Under the pieces are notes generated by a model. It made no database searches. It had not been told where the DNA came from and saw only the letters and a list, made by a program, of their open reading frames with translations. From Isoetes taiwanensis (Eukaryota; Streptophyta; Lycopodiopsida; Isoetales; Isoetaceae): 64,000 bases of DNA. The stretch spans positions 23,134,416-23,198,415 of the forward strand of contig JAJEKV010000011.1 of NCBI GenBank assembly GCA_021234155.1, read 5' to 3'. Both the position numbers and the translations under genes were made by a program. Shown one piece after another: positions 1-11,720 of this stretch. How positions within the stretch are numbered: the first letter of the stretch is position 1; every line of letters starts with the position of its first letter.

Positions 1-1254
1 TGAGTCAGAAGAAGCCTTGTATTGTCAATAGCGGCAGGTTTTCTACGCCATAACCCTTTTGCTAGATCCTTTCATTCTGCTATCTGGCAATCAATTTCGA
101 CTGTTGGGGATCCTTCTAAATTTGCCAAGGCAATTCTGGAATCAAGAATGTATGCAAATCCGGCCAAATCCGACTCAAATCAGTAATTTCGGCCTGCTTC
201 AGGGTCATTTTGTGCCGATCCAAACAATTCTAGGCTTTCACATTCTTTGCCAAGCAATTTTAGCCTCCCCTAGGCTCGATTTTCACAAAAAAGGCTTCCT
301 GCTTGCTTTCTTTTTTTATAGTAGATGGATCTATGCGATTCAGGCAGAGAATCTAGCCGATTCAGAAGTCTTCGACCTTGCCTGGTGCCCAGGCTCCCTG
401 TCCAACAAATTTGCCGCAGACCTTTTATCCCCAAGGCTAATTCTGGAACGACATCCTCCCTTCTAGATTTTCGCCCTAAACCGACCTGTTTCTAGTCGGT
501 TTTCCTTGTCAAGAACCTTGTTCCAATAATTTTTCCCTTTATCAACAATTTTCTTGTGTTAACAATTTCTGCTTATTTTCTTTTTCTCTATGGTTCATAA
601 TCTCCTTATAACTCCTGCTTTTGCTTGCAAGAATAATTCCATGGTCAATTCTTTCCCATGGTTCCTTTCATTTTGTTACCCTTGTATCTTCATCGATTTC
701 CAAATCTCGTGACTCGACCCCTTTATCTTTGGAGCCTTCGTTTTGTCATGTCCTTTTCACCATAGGTAATTTTTTTCTTCTATGGTTCTCTTCCGGGTTC
801 TTCTCCCTTCAACTCTTGTGACTTGACCTGTTCTTATTCGAGGCCTTTATTCTCGCCATGTTATTTCCATCTTACCTCCATAGGTATTTTTCTTCTATGG
901 GGCTCTTCTCACGACAACCTTGTTGCCATATCATTCCTTCCCATATCTTTCTCATGGGTAATTCTTCTCGTAGCACATCTCTCGGCTGCTTGCTTTCCCT
1001 TTCCATATTTGCTTAGCTTTCCTCGCTGAGCTAGCATGATTCCCCAAGTTATATTCTTATTAATATGCTTTTTGCAGATTTTCGTCTCGATTTGGCAGAC
1101 GACACATATATAGACACACCTTTACACCTAAGGACATGACTCCTCATATTACTAGGATTTCCACTTCAGCGTGGTCACATGGCTCGCGCCATGTCATCAA
1201 TCCTTGATCTATATGATCATCATAATTTATATTCTAAGAAAACTGACAATAAAT
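1..1254. other. Non-coding, pyrimidine-rich intergenic or LTR-like DNA
   Basis: I see no convincing gene here. The plus strand is rich in C and T and its short ORFs have no recognisable domain. The texture, with many CTT/TTC runs followed by a TATATATAGAC stretch near 1110, resembles a retrotransposon LTR or leader, but I found no terminal TG...CA pair or flanking target duplication. Confidence 0.4.
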
Positions 1255-1655
1255 GTGAACTAAGTCCCAAACACCTGGTCCTCCCCACTCGTGGTGGAGC
1301 CGACCATGTCCTTACTGTAGCCACCTCTACCTAAGAATGACAAGAAAAGTGAACTTAAACTCGGACACTTGGTCCTCTCCACTCGAGGTGGAGCCGACCA
1401 TGCCCTTGAATAAGCCACTATAACTTTATTTTAAACCTAATAAATAATAAGTGGAAGTGGACTTGAACCCGAATACGTGGTCTTGTGACTCTTGTCCACT
1501 CTAGGTGGAGCCGACCGTGCCCTTGAACAAGCCACTCCATAACCTAGGAAAATATATCATTGTAGTGGAAGTGGACTTCGAACTCGTGTACATGATCCTC
1601 TCCACTCTAGGTGGAACCGACCCGTGCCGTTGAACAAGCCACTCCATCATTTTTT
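1255..1655. repeat. Imperfect tandem repeat, about 4 copies of 95-117 bp
   Basis: The core GGTGGAGCCGAC recurs at about 1292, 1387, 1504 and, as GGTGGAACCGAC, 1610. Each core is preceded by 'TGGTCCTCTCCACTC'-like sequence and followed by 'GTGCCCTTGAACAAGCCACT'-like sequence. Copies diverge by substitutions and small indels, so the array is old. No ORF runs through all units. Confidence 0.8.
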
Positions 1656-1775
1656 TAACCTATTTAAAACTATAAAAATAAAATCCAAGTGCGATGAAGT
1701 TACCAAAAGAAGGACGTGCGTAGACAAGATCCTACCAGGTCCAAATCAAAATAGAAAGCTGCAAAGGAAGTAACA

Positions 1776-2235
1776 AAAAGTTAGAAGAAAAAATGAAGAA
1801 GAAAGGAAAAAAAAAAAAAAGAGGAAGAAATAGGAAAACAAGAAAGAAAAAACAATCGAAGGATTTTAAGAAGAAGAGAAGAGTAGGAGAAAGAAGAGAA
1901 GGGGGGAGAGAAGAGAAAGGGAGAGAAAGAGAAGCTGGAGCGAAGAAATAAGATAATAGAAGGAAAGAAATAAAAATAGATTAGAGAAGAATTAATAGGA
2001 AATAGAATGAGGGAAAGAGAAGAAAGAATGAAGAAAACAGAAAGAAATAAGAGAAGGAAGTGAAGGGAATGGAAGGAAGGAAGAATAAGGGAAGAAACGG
2101 GAAGGAAAATAAGGGATCGGAAAAGAATGAGGAAGAAATGGAAGAATGAAAGAATGAGGAAGGAAGAAATAAAGGAAGAGGGAAGGGAAGAATGGAAGCA
2201 TAGAAGAAAAAATGATGAAAGAATGAAGAAGGGCA
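1776..2235. repeat. Polypurine (GA-rich) low-complexity tract, about 460 bp
   Basis: The plus strand is almost purely A and G, with AGAAG, GGAAG and GAAAG words and an A run near 1808. The minus-strand ORFs across it are translations of this tract (Phe/Ser/Leu-rich) and are not genes. Confidence 0.9.
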
Positions 2236-2449
2236 TAAGACCACCCCTTCTCCAAGAAGCGCCAAAGTAGCTCATGTCCAGCACATTTAGTCAATTGGCC
2301 TAGAAGATGGATGTTGAATATTGCCATGTAGGGAGTATATATTTCTTTCTTTTGCAAAATTGATCGTGTAACTTGGTCCGTAGAGTAATTTCGCCATTCC
2401 AAATGATGTGGCAAAGTCGATAGCCATTTGGGGGCCTCCAAAGTAAACA

Positions 2450-2800
2450 TTTCGGTTTCGACACGGTCGTCCGTAGGACGCTCCGTGGTTTGATAAGTCC
2501 TCCTCGGACTAATCTTGGAATATTTTGGACCTGCCCAAAGCAGGGGCCCCGAGTAGAAAATTCAACAATCGGATAGGGGAACCGAGCTCCGGGAGGGTGG
2601 TCATTAGCGTACGAGCTCCTGGGTGGTCATTACCTCGGGAACTTTTTCTGGGTCCTGCCTCCTAGGGTCCGTACTCTCCCCTCTTGTGAGGCGGTCATGC
2701 AAGGTCCTATCCTCGTTTGACTTGAGGAAGGGTGCCAGCTCGGCTGCCTAACAAAAGGCTGCCCGGACCTCTCTAATTCTAACTATTTGATCTAAACCTT
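2450..2800. other. GC-richer non-coding block with short internal duplication
   Basis: The block is clearly richer in G+C than its surroundings and holds no ORF of note. A GAGCTCC...GGGTGGTCATTA phrase occurs twice between about 2587 and 2634. It may be part of a decayed LTR. No termini were identified. Confidence 0.35.
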
Positions 2801-3091
2801 GTCCAAAAATTTGAAAAATTGGCCTGTATACTGGTGATGACTTATGAAGCCAGCCAACAAAAAATTGGAATTCTATGCATTAATTACAAATTTGTGAATG
2901 TCATGCTTCTGCAAAAGCAGCCCTCGACTTCTAATTGCCACATCGGGAGGAGGACAGATCCAAACTCCATTCCGTCAGTTCCACTTGCTTCGGGTTCTCG
3001 GTTGCAGCTTCTCGGCCACGTTCCAAGTGCAAAAAACCAAAACTCGGCCCCAAGATACAAACCCCTTCAAGACCTTGGCAACTCACAGGGT

Positions 3092-3710
3092 TTATATTTC
3101 GGAGGCCCTATGCTTGTCAAATTCTACCAGGATCTTGCATTGTGTCTTGACGTAGAGTGGTGGAGCTGCCTGTATCGTTTGTAAATCCGCATCAAACCGG
3201 TGGATTTCTTGCTCTGTTTGGCGTTGTTCTTCAGCAAGATCCACCTGGGTAACATCCTCAATGTCTTTATCCTCTCCACCTTCTTCTTCTTCTTCCTCGT
3301 CTAAGCCTTTGTATTCGATGAGTAGACGGTCTTCTGCTATGGAGCTAAGAGGTTCTATAGCCAATGGCTGGACTGAAGGTTCCCCTAATTGTGTTTGGAG
3401 CTTTGTGGAACAAGAATATGACTAAGGCAGCTGTGTAAGAGAAGTATCTTCTCCTGTTCACATTCATAGTCAAGTAATCTGGCATGCGAGCTGCTTTGTT
3501 GTCCAGGTACTTAGCGATGTTTGGGACATGGCTTAGGGTTGCCTGGAGGAATGCCTTAGATACAAAGAATTCTATGCAAGGAGGCAATTCCTGTAATGTA
3601 GGACCTACCTTTGCTTGGAATTCTTGCATGACTTCATGGTAGTATGGTGTCGCTGCTTGTGGCAGAGAAGTCAAACTCGTGTTGAAAATTTGAGAAGACA
3701 GAGTTGACAT
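3092..3710 (-). pseudogene. Unidentified ORF pair split by a frameshift, acidic C-terminus
   Basis: A 121-residue minus-strand ORF starts at 3710 and ends at 3345. A second frame, opening at 3364, runs 90 residues to 3092. They overlap by about 20 bases, so together they look like one reading frame broken by an indel near 3345-3364. The first part is mixed hydrophobic/polar; the second has a run of glutamates (EEEEEEGGEDKD) and then a charged helix. I do not recognise a family. The pair lies a few hundred bases downstream, in its own orientation, of an LTR end with a primer-binding-like site at 4338-4356, so it could be the first gene of a decayed LTR element. Confidence 0.35.
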
Positions 3711-4337
3711 CTGCCTCTGCTACATGGGAAGTGGCATTGTACTATCATCTGAAGGATGCAGTAGCCATGATTTGATGAAGCTGGGGATGTCAAATAAATG
3801 TATGAGCGCCTTAGGGGCTAGAAGATTGGCTTGGAGTGAGGAGCAAAAGTGTATGTCGCTAATGAGGGGATACCCTTGTATTTATAGGCAGATTTGGATG
3901 GTGATTTTTCTAGGGTTTGGGGATTGTTGCTATTTTGGAGAGTGGTGTTTGTTTTCGGGGTAATTCAAAGAGAAAAATATCGGAAGAGCTGTTTAAAATC
4001 TATTGCAACAAATTTCACGTGATTTGGAGCTGTCTAGGTCAAGTTATGAAGGTTCAAAAGCTTACTACTCCCGGCGTGCGCGACAGGGCCGAGTGAGATT
4101 CTCAGTCGGGTCCTAGGCGCATGACGTGAGTAGTCCGATTGTTTTTGGTAAAATTTTTCTAAAGTCCATTGTAATTAATGTACATATCTCCTATGTAATA
4201 CTATCTAACCTTTTATACTACAATAGGAGAAAATTTTTTTCCATTATTCGAGGTTCATGCTTGGGATTTTAATAATGAAGATCTAGACTGTTAGTGCTAC
4301 TTGGGAAATGGCCAGTGCTCGATCTTGGGCCACCAAG

Positions 4338-4610
4338 GTCATAGCTTTGATACATTGTGACGTCCCGATGCTCGTATACGGTGCCTTGCACGTATAGAAC
4401 TGGAGTTCATCCCTCCTGTTAGCGCATAACTGCTAAGACGAGACTATCTACCTATCATCAGGTTCTTGATGGTGGCAAGAACCTGAGGGGGAAGTATAGA
4501 CATGTCATTCATCACATCTCCCTCGGGATCTACCTAGTTGCAGAAGCGCATACAATATAAGCACAACATCATATAAAATACATATCCACCTCGAAGGGTG
4601 GCTCACCATA
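4338..4610 (-). mobile_element. LTR 3' end with adjacent primer-binding site (minus-strand LTR element)
   Basis: Read on the minus strand, an LTR-like stretch ends GGGACGTCACA at 4356. It is followed directly by a sequence containing TATCAAAGC (about 4340-4354), close to the plant initiator-Met-tRNA primer-binding site (canonical TGGTATCAGAGC). The inner part shares CCACCCTTCG-GGTGG-TAT phrasing with the plus-strand LTR at 46030-46050, which ends GGGAGTGTCACA. This would be the 5' LTR of a minus-strand element. I could not find the LTR's other end. Confidence 0.45.
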
Positions 4611-5189
4611 ATATAATGTCTGAACATCAAATAATAATAACATCAGTGAAGAAATCTAGAGAGAGGAAAAGGCTTACCAGATTGAAGGGAACGTGGAAGG
4701 TACTCAGATTAAAAACAAAAACTAATCTAATTGACTGTTTTTCTCTTCCAACATGTATTTTGGAAGAAGATACGAGTGTGTTGTGAAGGTGCTAGTCTTG
4801 ATAGCAGGCTTGGGCTATCGAGATTAATATTTCATGAACAATGATGAATAATGATTATTCAATGGTTGATCTTATTTGAAGTCATACGTTATTTGTGTTG
4901 CTTATTTGATTATCTCTAGCATTGTCTGGAATAATATAGCTAGACTGTGTGCTTGTGTCTTGTTGATACAATAATCAATCTAGTTGTTATACTTTCAATT
5001 TCAAAGGTTATCTTTCTTTCTTTTTTGTCCTAATGGTTCTAAAATCATAGTTGTAAATTGATAAGTTAGGACTTCCATTCCCTTAATATGTTCTATGTCT
5101 ATGATCTATGATTTTGTGTTTAATTATGCTACTTTTAGTATTTGCTAACATTTTATAATATTGATGCTTCTTCTTCTTATGTCTTACCT

Positions 5190-7700
5190 TAGGTATGGAT
5201 AGGGAGGGTGTGCCTCGAGAGGTCGAGGGTGTCATGCCACCACCACTACACGCACTACAGACTAGGACCTTTGCGCCTGATGGGTGAGTGTCTTGTACCT
5301 AGGGTCTTAGAGTTTGTCATGCATATATTTTTAACATATAATGGTAGGTACATAGACTTAGATCCCAGGTTTATTGATTTAGAGACGTGCTCCATGGGTG
5401 TTGGAGGATCAGACGATTGTTGACAACCATCCCCAGTTTGCCAACCATATTAGAGGATAGGTGATTTTGTGTTTACGAGTTGACCATGAAGAGAGTTATA
5501 TGGGTTTGTTGTTGAATGGTGCACAGAAGCACCAGAAGACAAGCATCCTGAGGTACCTTGCATTTCTCATCGACCAGGTGCACGCAAGACACGACCAGTT
5601 CATCTTGAGAATGAGGTCGTACGGGAGAGGGAGAGGGAGGGGCGTCGAGCTCGTGGGCAGGCTAGGTGCGTTAGGCCAGAGTATCTTGTCAGCCAGTAGG
5701 ATACTCATTACAGGGCAAGGTTGCAGAGATAAATCGTGGCCGAGTGAGAAAGGAACACGAGAATGTACACTCCTCAGGAGTTAGCGCAAAGATACCCACA
5801 CGGGGGCCTACAGTGGATAGCAGACAATATTCAGGCTCTGATGCAGATACGAGATGAAGATGTAGAGGCTCGTTTCCGTGAGATACAGCGTAGAGTAGAC
5901 TCTTGACCCGTGATGGCCATATCGATGAGAGGAGAGAGAGGCTTCACATGAGAGACAGTGCAGGGCGAGGATGTCCACAAAAGAGATGGAGTGCAGTCGT
6001 CGCAATAGGTGTTGGTGAGATTGATTTAGGAGCCACAGTTTATCTTGCGTCACATGTAGGAATAGGGTTTGATACACATCCCTTTGCTTCTTGCACCTCC
6101 ATTGTCGCATCTCCACTGAAGACTCTACATTGAGACGCTACCCATTGAGGTCGAGGGACCACTTCCCGTATTTCCATTCTACTATTCACCCTTCGTACCA
6201 CCTCCCTTCCTAACTTTCCTCCTAGAAAACCACCTCTTTCTACGTCTTCACATGTCCCTTCACCTTCTATGCCCCCTTGCGTGCTAGTCCACCTTCCCGT
6301 CCTCCGATCTTACCATTCACCCTTAGTCGTGCCTCCCTTCCTAGCTTTCCTTCTAGACTATTATCCCTTTCTCTGTCATCATATGCCCCGCCACCTTCCA
6401 CGGCCACCCTAGCTAGTTCATCTGGCCATGCACTATCTAGTCTTGTGTGTGACATTCTAGTCCCTCCAGTGTCCGCATCTTCCACATCCCCTATCTATTC
6501 TCATGGACTCTCTCCTACACCATTGTCTCCTTGCACTATGCTACCTTTCGCGTTGGTGGCATACCCAGATGTCGCACCTCCCTTGGTGCACTATCTAGCC
6601 CTATACGGTGCACCAGATTGACATTTGGCGAGATGGCCTTTATGTTGAGAGATACCACTGCAGATGTGCTTGCTAATTTGGCTTCGTCACCTGATGTTAG
6701 TGTTTCTAGTGATACCCCCGATCCGCCAGATGTGATTGCATCTATACCGTCTTCCAGTCACCCTTACGATCATACAATTTTTGGATATCCAGACCATGTT
6801 TCATGAGACACAGCGCCGGATTGCGACATCCCATCAGATGGAGCTAAGAGATTCTGTGTCTAGACATGATGATAGGGGTAGAGGCAAGGGCAGGACCAGA
6901 GGAAAGGGTAGGGGCAGGGGCCGAGGTGGGGCAGGGGTAGGAGCAGGCCACGAACATGAGAAGTAGAGGCAGAGGCAGAGATGCATGCAGATCCAAGTGA
7001 CATGGAGCATCATATGAGCATGCATGGACTTGTCCCGCCATATCCCCTCCCCTCCCCCCGACAGAGGATTGGGCAGAGCTCATGGAGGAGGAGTGGGTGT
7101 TTGACAGGGCCTGAGGGCATGCCTTCATCTTTTCTTACATGTGAGGTACTTTCTTTATCAGCGAGATTTTTGTTCCCTTGCACGGATGGGCAAGTGGGAG
7201 AGGGCGAGAAGCCTGTGCATTGCTTTAACATTCCAATAGATCTCAGGCTCGAGGATTGGTTCTGGAGGGTTGCAGACGAGGTATCTTCGGGATACCAATG
7301 GGAGGCACATGGGTATTTGTACCATGTCCTGCAGCGAGGTGCGTTGGATAAGATGGGAGTGCATATTAGATCTAGCCTCTGCCTGTAGTCATCGGTTGAG
7401 ATCACGAGTGACAGCATATTATACTCATTTAATGTTTTTTATCATTTACGTCCCCATAAAAGATTATCAGTCATATATTTTTCTCGCTAGGTTGGAGAAG
7501 ATTGGTTCCAGACAGACGTTGTGGCTCCAAAGGAGCGACAAGTTCTTTATTGTGCTATTGGTTTGTTGTATGCATTGTGTGTTCGTCATAGCAGATGTCG
7601 GGCTCAGTGATGTCACAGTGTCCACATTTACATTAGGAGTTGCATTTGTATTCGATGTCTGATTGACGTGGCTTTGCACCTCACAAGACATATTTTGATG
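5190..7700 (+). pseudogene. Decayed plus-strand coding region, probably a mobile-element gene
   Basis: A chain of short ORFs (5208-5423, 5461-5784, 5903-6133, 6277-6621, 6531-6806, 6736-6966, 6981-7388, 7270-7662) follows one strand in changing frames, as expected from an old coding sequence broken by stops and indels. The first piece opens with a methionine, then a proline-rich patch and a 'HALQTRTFAPDG'-like phrase. The middle is Ser/Pro-rich. Positions 6865-6960 encode a Gly/Arg/Lys repeat. I do not recognise a catalytic domain. A captured or transposon-encoded protein is my inference from the decay pattern and setting. Confidence 0.35.
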
Positions 7701-7944
7701 TATGTTTATTATTAAATATTATTAGCTTTACATGTCATTATAGTCATTGCACATAGAGTGCCACATGTGATAAAATATTATAGTCATTATTATAGTCATT
7801 GCATAGAGTGACACATGCACTAGACCCACCCCTTGGCCTACTGCTAGTTTGCAAAGGTGGTTGTTGTCGTAGTGGACCTGGTTGCCTGGCTTGAAAAAGG
7901 GATGCACGAGCAGTAGCCTATGACTGTGCATACAATCCCTTAAA

Positions 7945-8209
7945 CTTCACGGGCGCAAGCTTGTCTACAAAACCTAGCAGTCTGACATCTCGTCGAACAT
8001 CTTGGATGATCTGCTCGAGCTTCTCCTCATTTGCCACTACAGCCCTTGCAAGTTTTGTCTCCGTCATCCCAACCCAACTTCACGGGTGCAAGGTTGTCTA
8101 TAGAACCTAGCAATCTGACATCTCGTTGAACATCTTGGATGATCTGCTCGAGCTCCTCCTCATTTGCCACTACAGCCCTTACAAGTTTTTTCGCCGTCAT
8201 CTCGACCCA
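7945..8209. repeat. Direct tandem duplication, two 133-bp units
   Basis: The unit starting CTTCACGGG at 7945 repeats at 8078. The units share the phrase CATCTTGGATGATCTGCTCG and end in CC-AACCCA / CTCGACCCA at 8076 and 8209. They differ at roughly a dozen positions. The second unit lies inside the minus-strand ORF at 8027-8413. Confidence 0.9.
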
Positions 8210-8413
8210 CTTTCCAAGTGTATCTTGCTTTTTCTTCACAAGTTCCAGTGCGACTTCTCGAAGCATCCTTGTTGAACCTACTGGGGTTTCAACTATAGGA
8301 AAAGCAGATGGATCTGCTGAAGGATAGAGCTCCCGAATCGTGTCAGTATGATGCTTACTAAGGTAGTACTCAGCTGCCAAAAGGTGCTTGCACCTGAAAC
8401 AATACTTGGACAA
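8027..8413 (-). pseudogene. Unidentified 128-residue ORF, helical, part of a decayed minus-strand gene
   Basis: The ORF opens with a CFRC dipeptide pair and continues with a charged helical segment (ELVKKKQDTLGKWVEMTAKK, then a Glu-rich stretch ending QIIQDVQRDVRLL). It ends with a short CKGC sequence. Upstream on the same strand, 8434-8691 and 8853-9038 give further short frames without a recognised domain. The 133-bp duplication adds a second copy of its C-terminal coding segment. I do not recognise the family, and the scattered frames suggest a broken gene. Confidence 0.3.
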
Positions 8414-8699
8414 CTACAATACATAGAGTGCATTTAAATGTGATGTTGCAACCCTGAAGTAGACTCAGACTTGACTAGCAGCACAATTGCTTCTTTATCT
8501 ATCAAAGCAATCACTCCTCTTGCTCCTCCTGTAGCTATATCGTGTTTGACAGCCGCTAGACATTTGGAAGGGCGTGATGACCAAATCGCCCACTGGCATC
8601 TACAAGGCGGACATGGAGCAAACTTGTTAGCTACATGAGGTATGCAAGGGCAGGTAGAGATTATGAACCTAGTTCTTGTCATTGTTTGCATAACTCCAA

Positions 8700-10800
8700 C
8701 AGTATGTCACCAAGGGGCACCCCTCCATCTGGATGCCCACATATAGTATACAGTAATTGGAACATACGAACATTATCTTTGTAAAGCTCCATAAGTTCGT
8801 GCAAGCGGCCAAGGTATTCCCACTTAATAGAGCAAGTCATCATCTTAATGCTTCATAATATTGTACATGAAAGTAGAGAATTACCTCTGGTAGCAGGTAC
8901 TTCAGCCGTGCTCTCTTTGAGTAGAACCAGCACGCTAGAATATGACATGCAACCTGCAAACAATATCACTATAATAAGTAATGTTTTCACACAATATAAC
9001 AGGTTCACAATTAAAAAACCTATGCCTCTCCTATTCAACTGTGAGGATCTTCTGCAATGACCTCATTAAGTACCGCTTGTTCTGCATTGTCAAGATCTAT
9101 CGTAATAGCCCTAGGTCGAACATTGCCCATGCGGGCGAAAACTACACGCAGGCCATATCCAAGGCTATTCTTTCATGATGCTGACCAGGTAAAGTGGTGC
9201 ACATCATGTAGAAAACGGGCACGCCAATACCATTGCAATTAGGGACATGTGCATCATATAGTGCTATTTGTTCTGAATGTTGAATCCATGGTCCTTCCCC
9301 CGTTCGGACTATATTTCATCGCTTGCTCCAGTATCCACCTGTCTTGAATGACCACAATCCAGGGCCGAAATGCCGGGTCCTCATAGGTAGATGCATAAGA
9401 TTGATGATAAATGACCTTATTGGACCTTATCTAAGCATCCATACCACTCTCAACGGCATCCCAATCTGGACCAAGGAATGCTTCTACATGACACGGGACA
9501 CTTTGTATAGAAGGAACCAAGGCTAAACAGTTAAAACAATTTTATCAGTCCAGAGTAAGTGAACATACCTTTGAGTCACAAGTAGTAACCAAGATGCCAT
9601 ATGTCCTCGTGTGCCAGTTTGAGACGGTAAGTGACTCTTTCAATAGGTCTCATGGTATTACACATCCTTTTTTCCCTCTCCATCATATTACTCAATACAG
9701 CCTGGAAGTCTCTTGTGTCTAGTAGCATGTTTGCTGCCTCTTTTGCAATAGAGGAATGTAAGGGACGTGACTATTCATCATTCTTGGACAATGCATTATG
9801 GCCATCATGCCCTTCATGTATGTATATGCTGGCAAAACCATCGTTGCTATGGTTGCGTGGCATCATGTACGGAGGCGAAATCCACATCTAGTTTTGAAGC
9901 TTCTTCTTGTCTGCCTTCCGTCCCATATGCCTTGTGGGCATCTCCCCATCGATAGCAAATGTAATCTACACATGTTGTGCCATCTCCTGGGGTCCTAGTA
10001 TGATGCTGAAGCAATCTCACTCTGTGCTTCACTTGTAACTGCTCCACTCGACTCTCTACTACTGATGGAATTCACGTATGCTCTCTAGTCACATGGAACT
10101 TTCTCTTCATGGTTGAATAGGCTTTTTCTATTGATGAGATTCACATGAAGGCATTACATTCACATCCTGCTATGCATTGCCTCACATAGACTTTTGGAAT
10201 GCCATGAAACTTGGCTCCAAACTGCCATATCTTTTTTATATATTCAAGGTAGGGCATATAGGCAAGTGCCCCAAATCCGAATCAACATGGCCTTTAAAGA
10301 TAATCTCCTTCCACATCCATGACGGAGGGATATAGAGCCACTTCCCGAAGGTCATGCCTATGAGGAGATTAGTTTCTGGATCAACTTCTAGTTCTTTTTG
10401 GAAACTCAACCACCTCTTTATTTACTGTGTGTTTTGTGACTTATGTGACTGTCGAACATACCCAGCCAGGAAATTTGGATCATCACCTAGGACATCTTCG
10501 ATAGAGGGTTGAACATGAGTTTTAATACATTGCACCATCCGACAATATGATGCTTTGGTGAAATTGTAACCTTTATCTGAGTTGGTTGAAGGAATCGATG
10601 AATATGATCCAACTATATCTCGTCCAAATGATTATCGCTCGGTGTTACATGGTCTTGATCATCTAGGCCCTCAAAACCTGCAGTATTGTCAACATTCTCA
10701 AAAGCGCAATCACTTGCAGTTGCTTCTGAATCATATATAGAGACGAATCAGTGGAGATTTCATCTTCAACTCCCCCATAGATGTTGCGCTCCAAATCCAT
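8700..10800 (-). pseudogene. Decayed minus-strand transposon-like coding region
   Basis: The best preserved part lies at about 10150-10570. In one minus frame it reads YCRMVQCIKTHVQPSIEDVL, then LAGYVRQSHKSQN and a stop, then LSFQKELEVDPETNLLIGM, FGKWLYIPPSWMWKEIIF and GHVDSDLGHLPI before a frameshift. The spacing of conserved-looking blocks broken by single stops marks an old protein gene. A DNA transposase accessory or CACTA-type protein is possible, but I cannot name the family. The remaining short ORFs between 8848 and 10047 are unassigned. Confidence 0.35.
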
Positions 10801-10949
10801 GAGATAAATAGTAGTATCAAAGGAATAAAAAATGAACGCGCTATTGGAAGTGTACTTGATTAGATGAAGAACTCACAATGAGTGGATGAATCACGGATGA
10901 AGAAGCTTGATGAAAATCACCTAAACGATAAAAACAAAATGTGAGCTTT

Positions 10950-11220
10950 TATAGACATTTTGTGGAAATCTCCCCTAGTGTCTTTGGAAATCTCCCCTAG
11001 TGTCTTTGGAAAATTGGGGAGATTTCCACAAAATATTTATCAAAAAAGAAAGCGTAATTAATTTAGGCAACCACCGAGGTGGATGACGACTCATCATTAA
11101 GAAGCACGTGGACCGAGGTCACGGAGGTGAATCTTGGTCTTCATGCAAATCTGTGGAGGGCTTTTTATTTTTATTTTTATGGAAAACCTCCCCAATTTTC
11201 CATGAAACCTCCTCTTTTTG
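10950..11220. repeat. Foldback cluster built on GGAAA(C/T)CTCCCC
   Basis: TGTGGAAATCTCCCC occurs directly at about 10960 and 10983 and in inverted form (GGGGAGATTTCCACA) at about 11013-11030, so the segment can form a long stem. A second partial inverted copy follows at 11179-11213 (GGAAAACCTCCCCAATTTTCC). The same words recur at 18562-18670. This is compatible with a small MITE or foldback element. No target duplication was identified. Confidence 0.6.
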
Positions 11221-11720
11221 GGTTGCCCCTAGGGGGGCAAACCTTTGTTTATGTGGGTTTATGGCATATCCTAAGTATATGCTAGAATATACTTAGGATA
11301 TGCTGGTGACTGTTCCAAACCTGCTCTTGGCTGTAAACTGGCGGTCGCGATTGTTGCTGGGCAGCTGGTGTGGAAACTGGCTAACCGGCACCTTGGGCAT
11401 GTATTCTATGCAATGCTGCTGCTGCCGCCATAGATATTTGGAGCCTTATTCCTGCTATAGTCATGGTCAGGGCATTCGTTCTTGGCGTCAAAGAGTAGAC
11501 ACTGGGGAGGGATGAAGATCCGGCTCCTGCAAATTTTTTATCTACATGCACAGTGCCACTTCGAAATGTCTATGAATTGGAAGTGGAGTTTCTATCAGGC
11601 ATTGTGCATTATAATGTTTCTATCAGGCACTTGACCCATAATGCGGACATCAGGAATTTTTCTTTATATTTGGTCAATTTTTGAAATGTAAGAATATGAG
11701 ATCCATTCAGCCAGAAATGC
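11215..11720 (+). repeat. 506-bp direct duplicate, copy 1 (5' of the iojap-like gene)
   Basis: This block matches 14581-15085 nearly base for base, from TTTTTGGGTTGCC to CATTCAGCCAGAAATGC, with scattered substitutions and a few small indels. It contains a perfect 17-bp inverted repeat (11264-11280 / 11287-11303, loop of 6). It ends about 65 bases before the likely splice acceptor of the iojap-like gene, so it probably includes that gene's promoter and 5' untranslated region. Confidence 0.95.

Noticed and set aside
1781-2450. Long minus-strand ORFs of 94-167 residues rich in Phe, Ser and Leu
   Set aside because: They are translations of the polypurine tract. Composition, not selection, keeps the frames open.
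6834-7128. Minus-strand Pro/Leu-rich and plus-strand Gly/Arg-rich ORFs, possible RGG RNA-binding protein
   Set aside because: The sequence is a low-complexity GGGGCA-type repeat inside a decayed region. No adjoining domain supports a gene.
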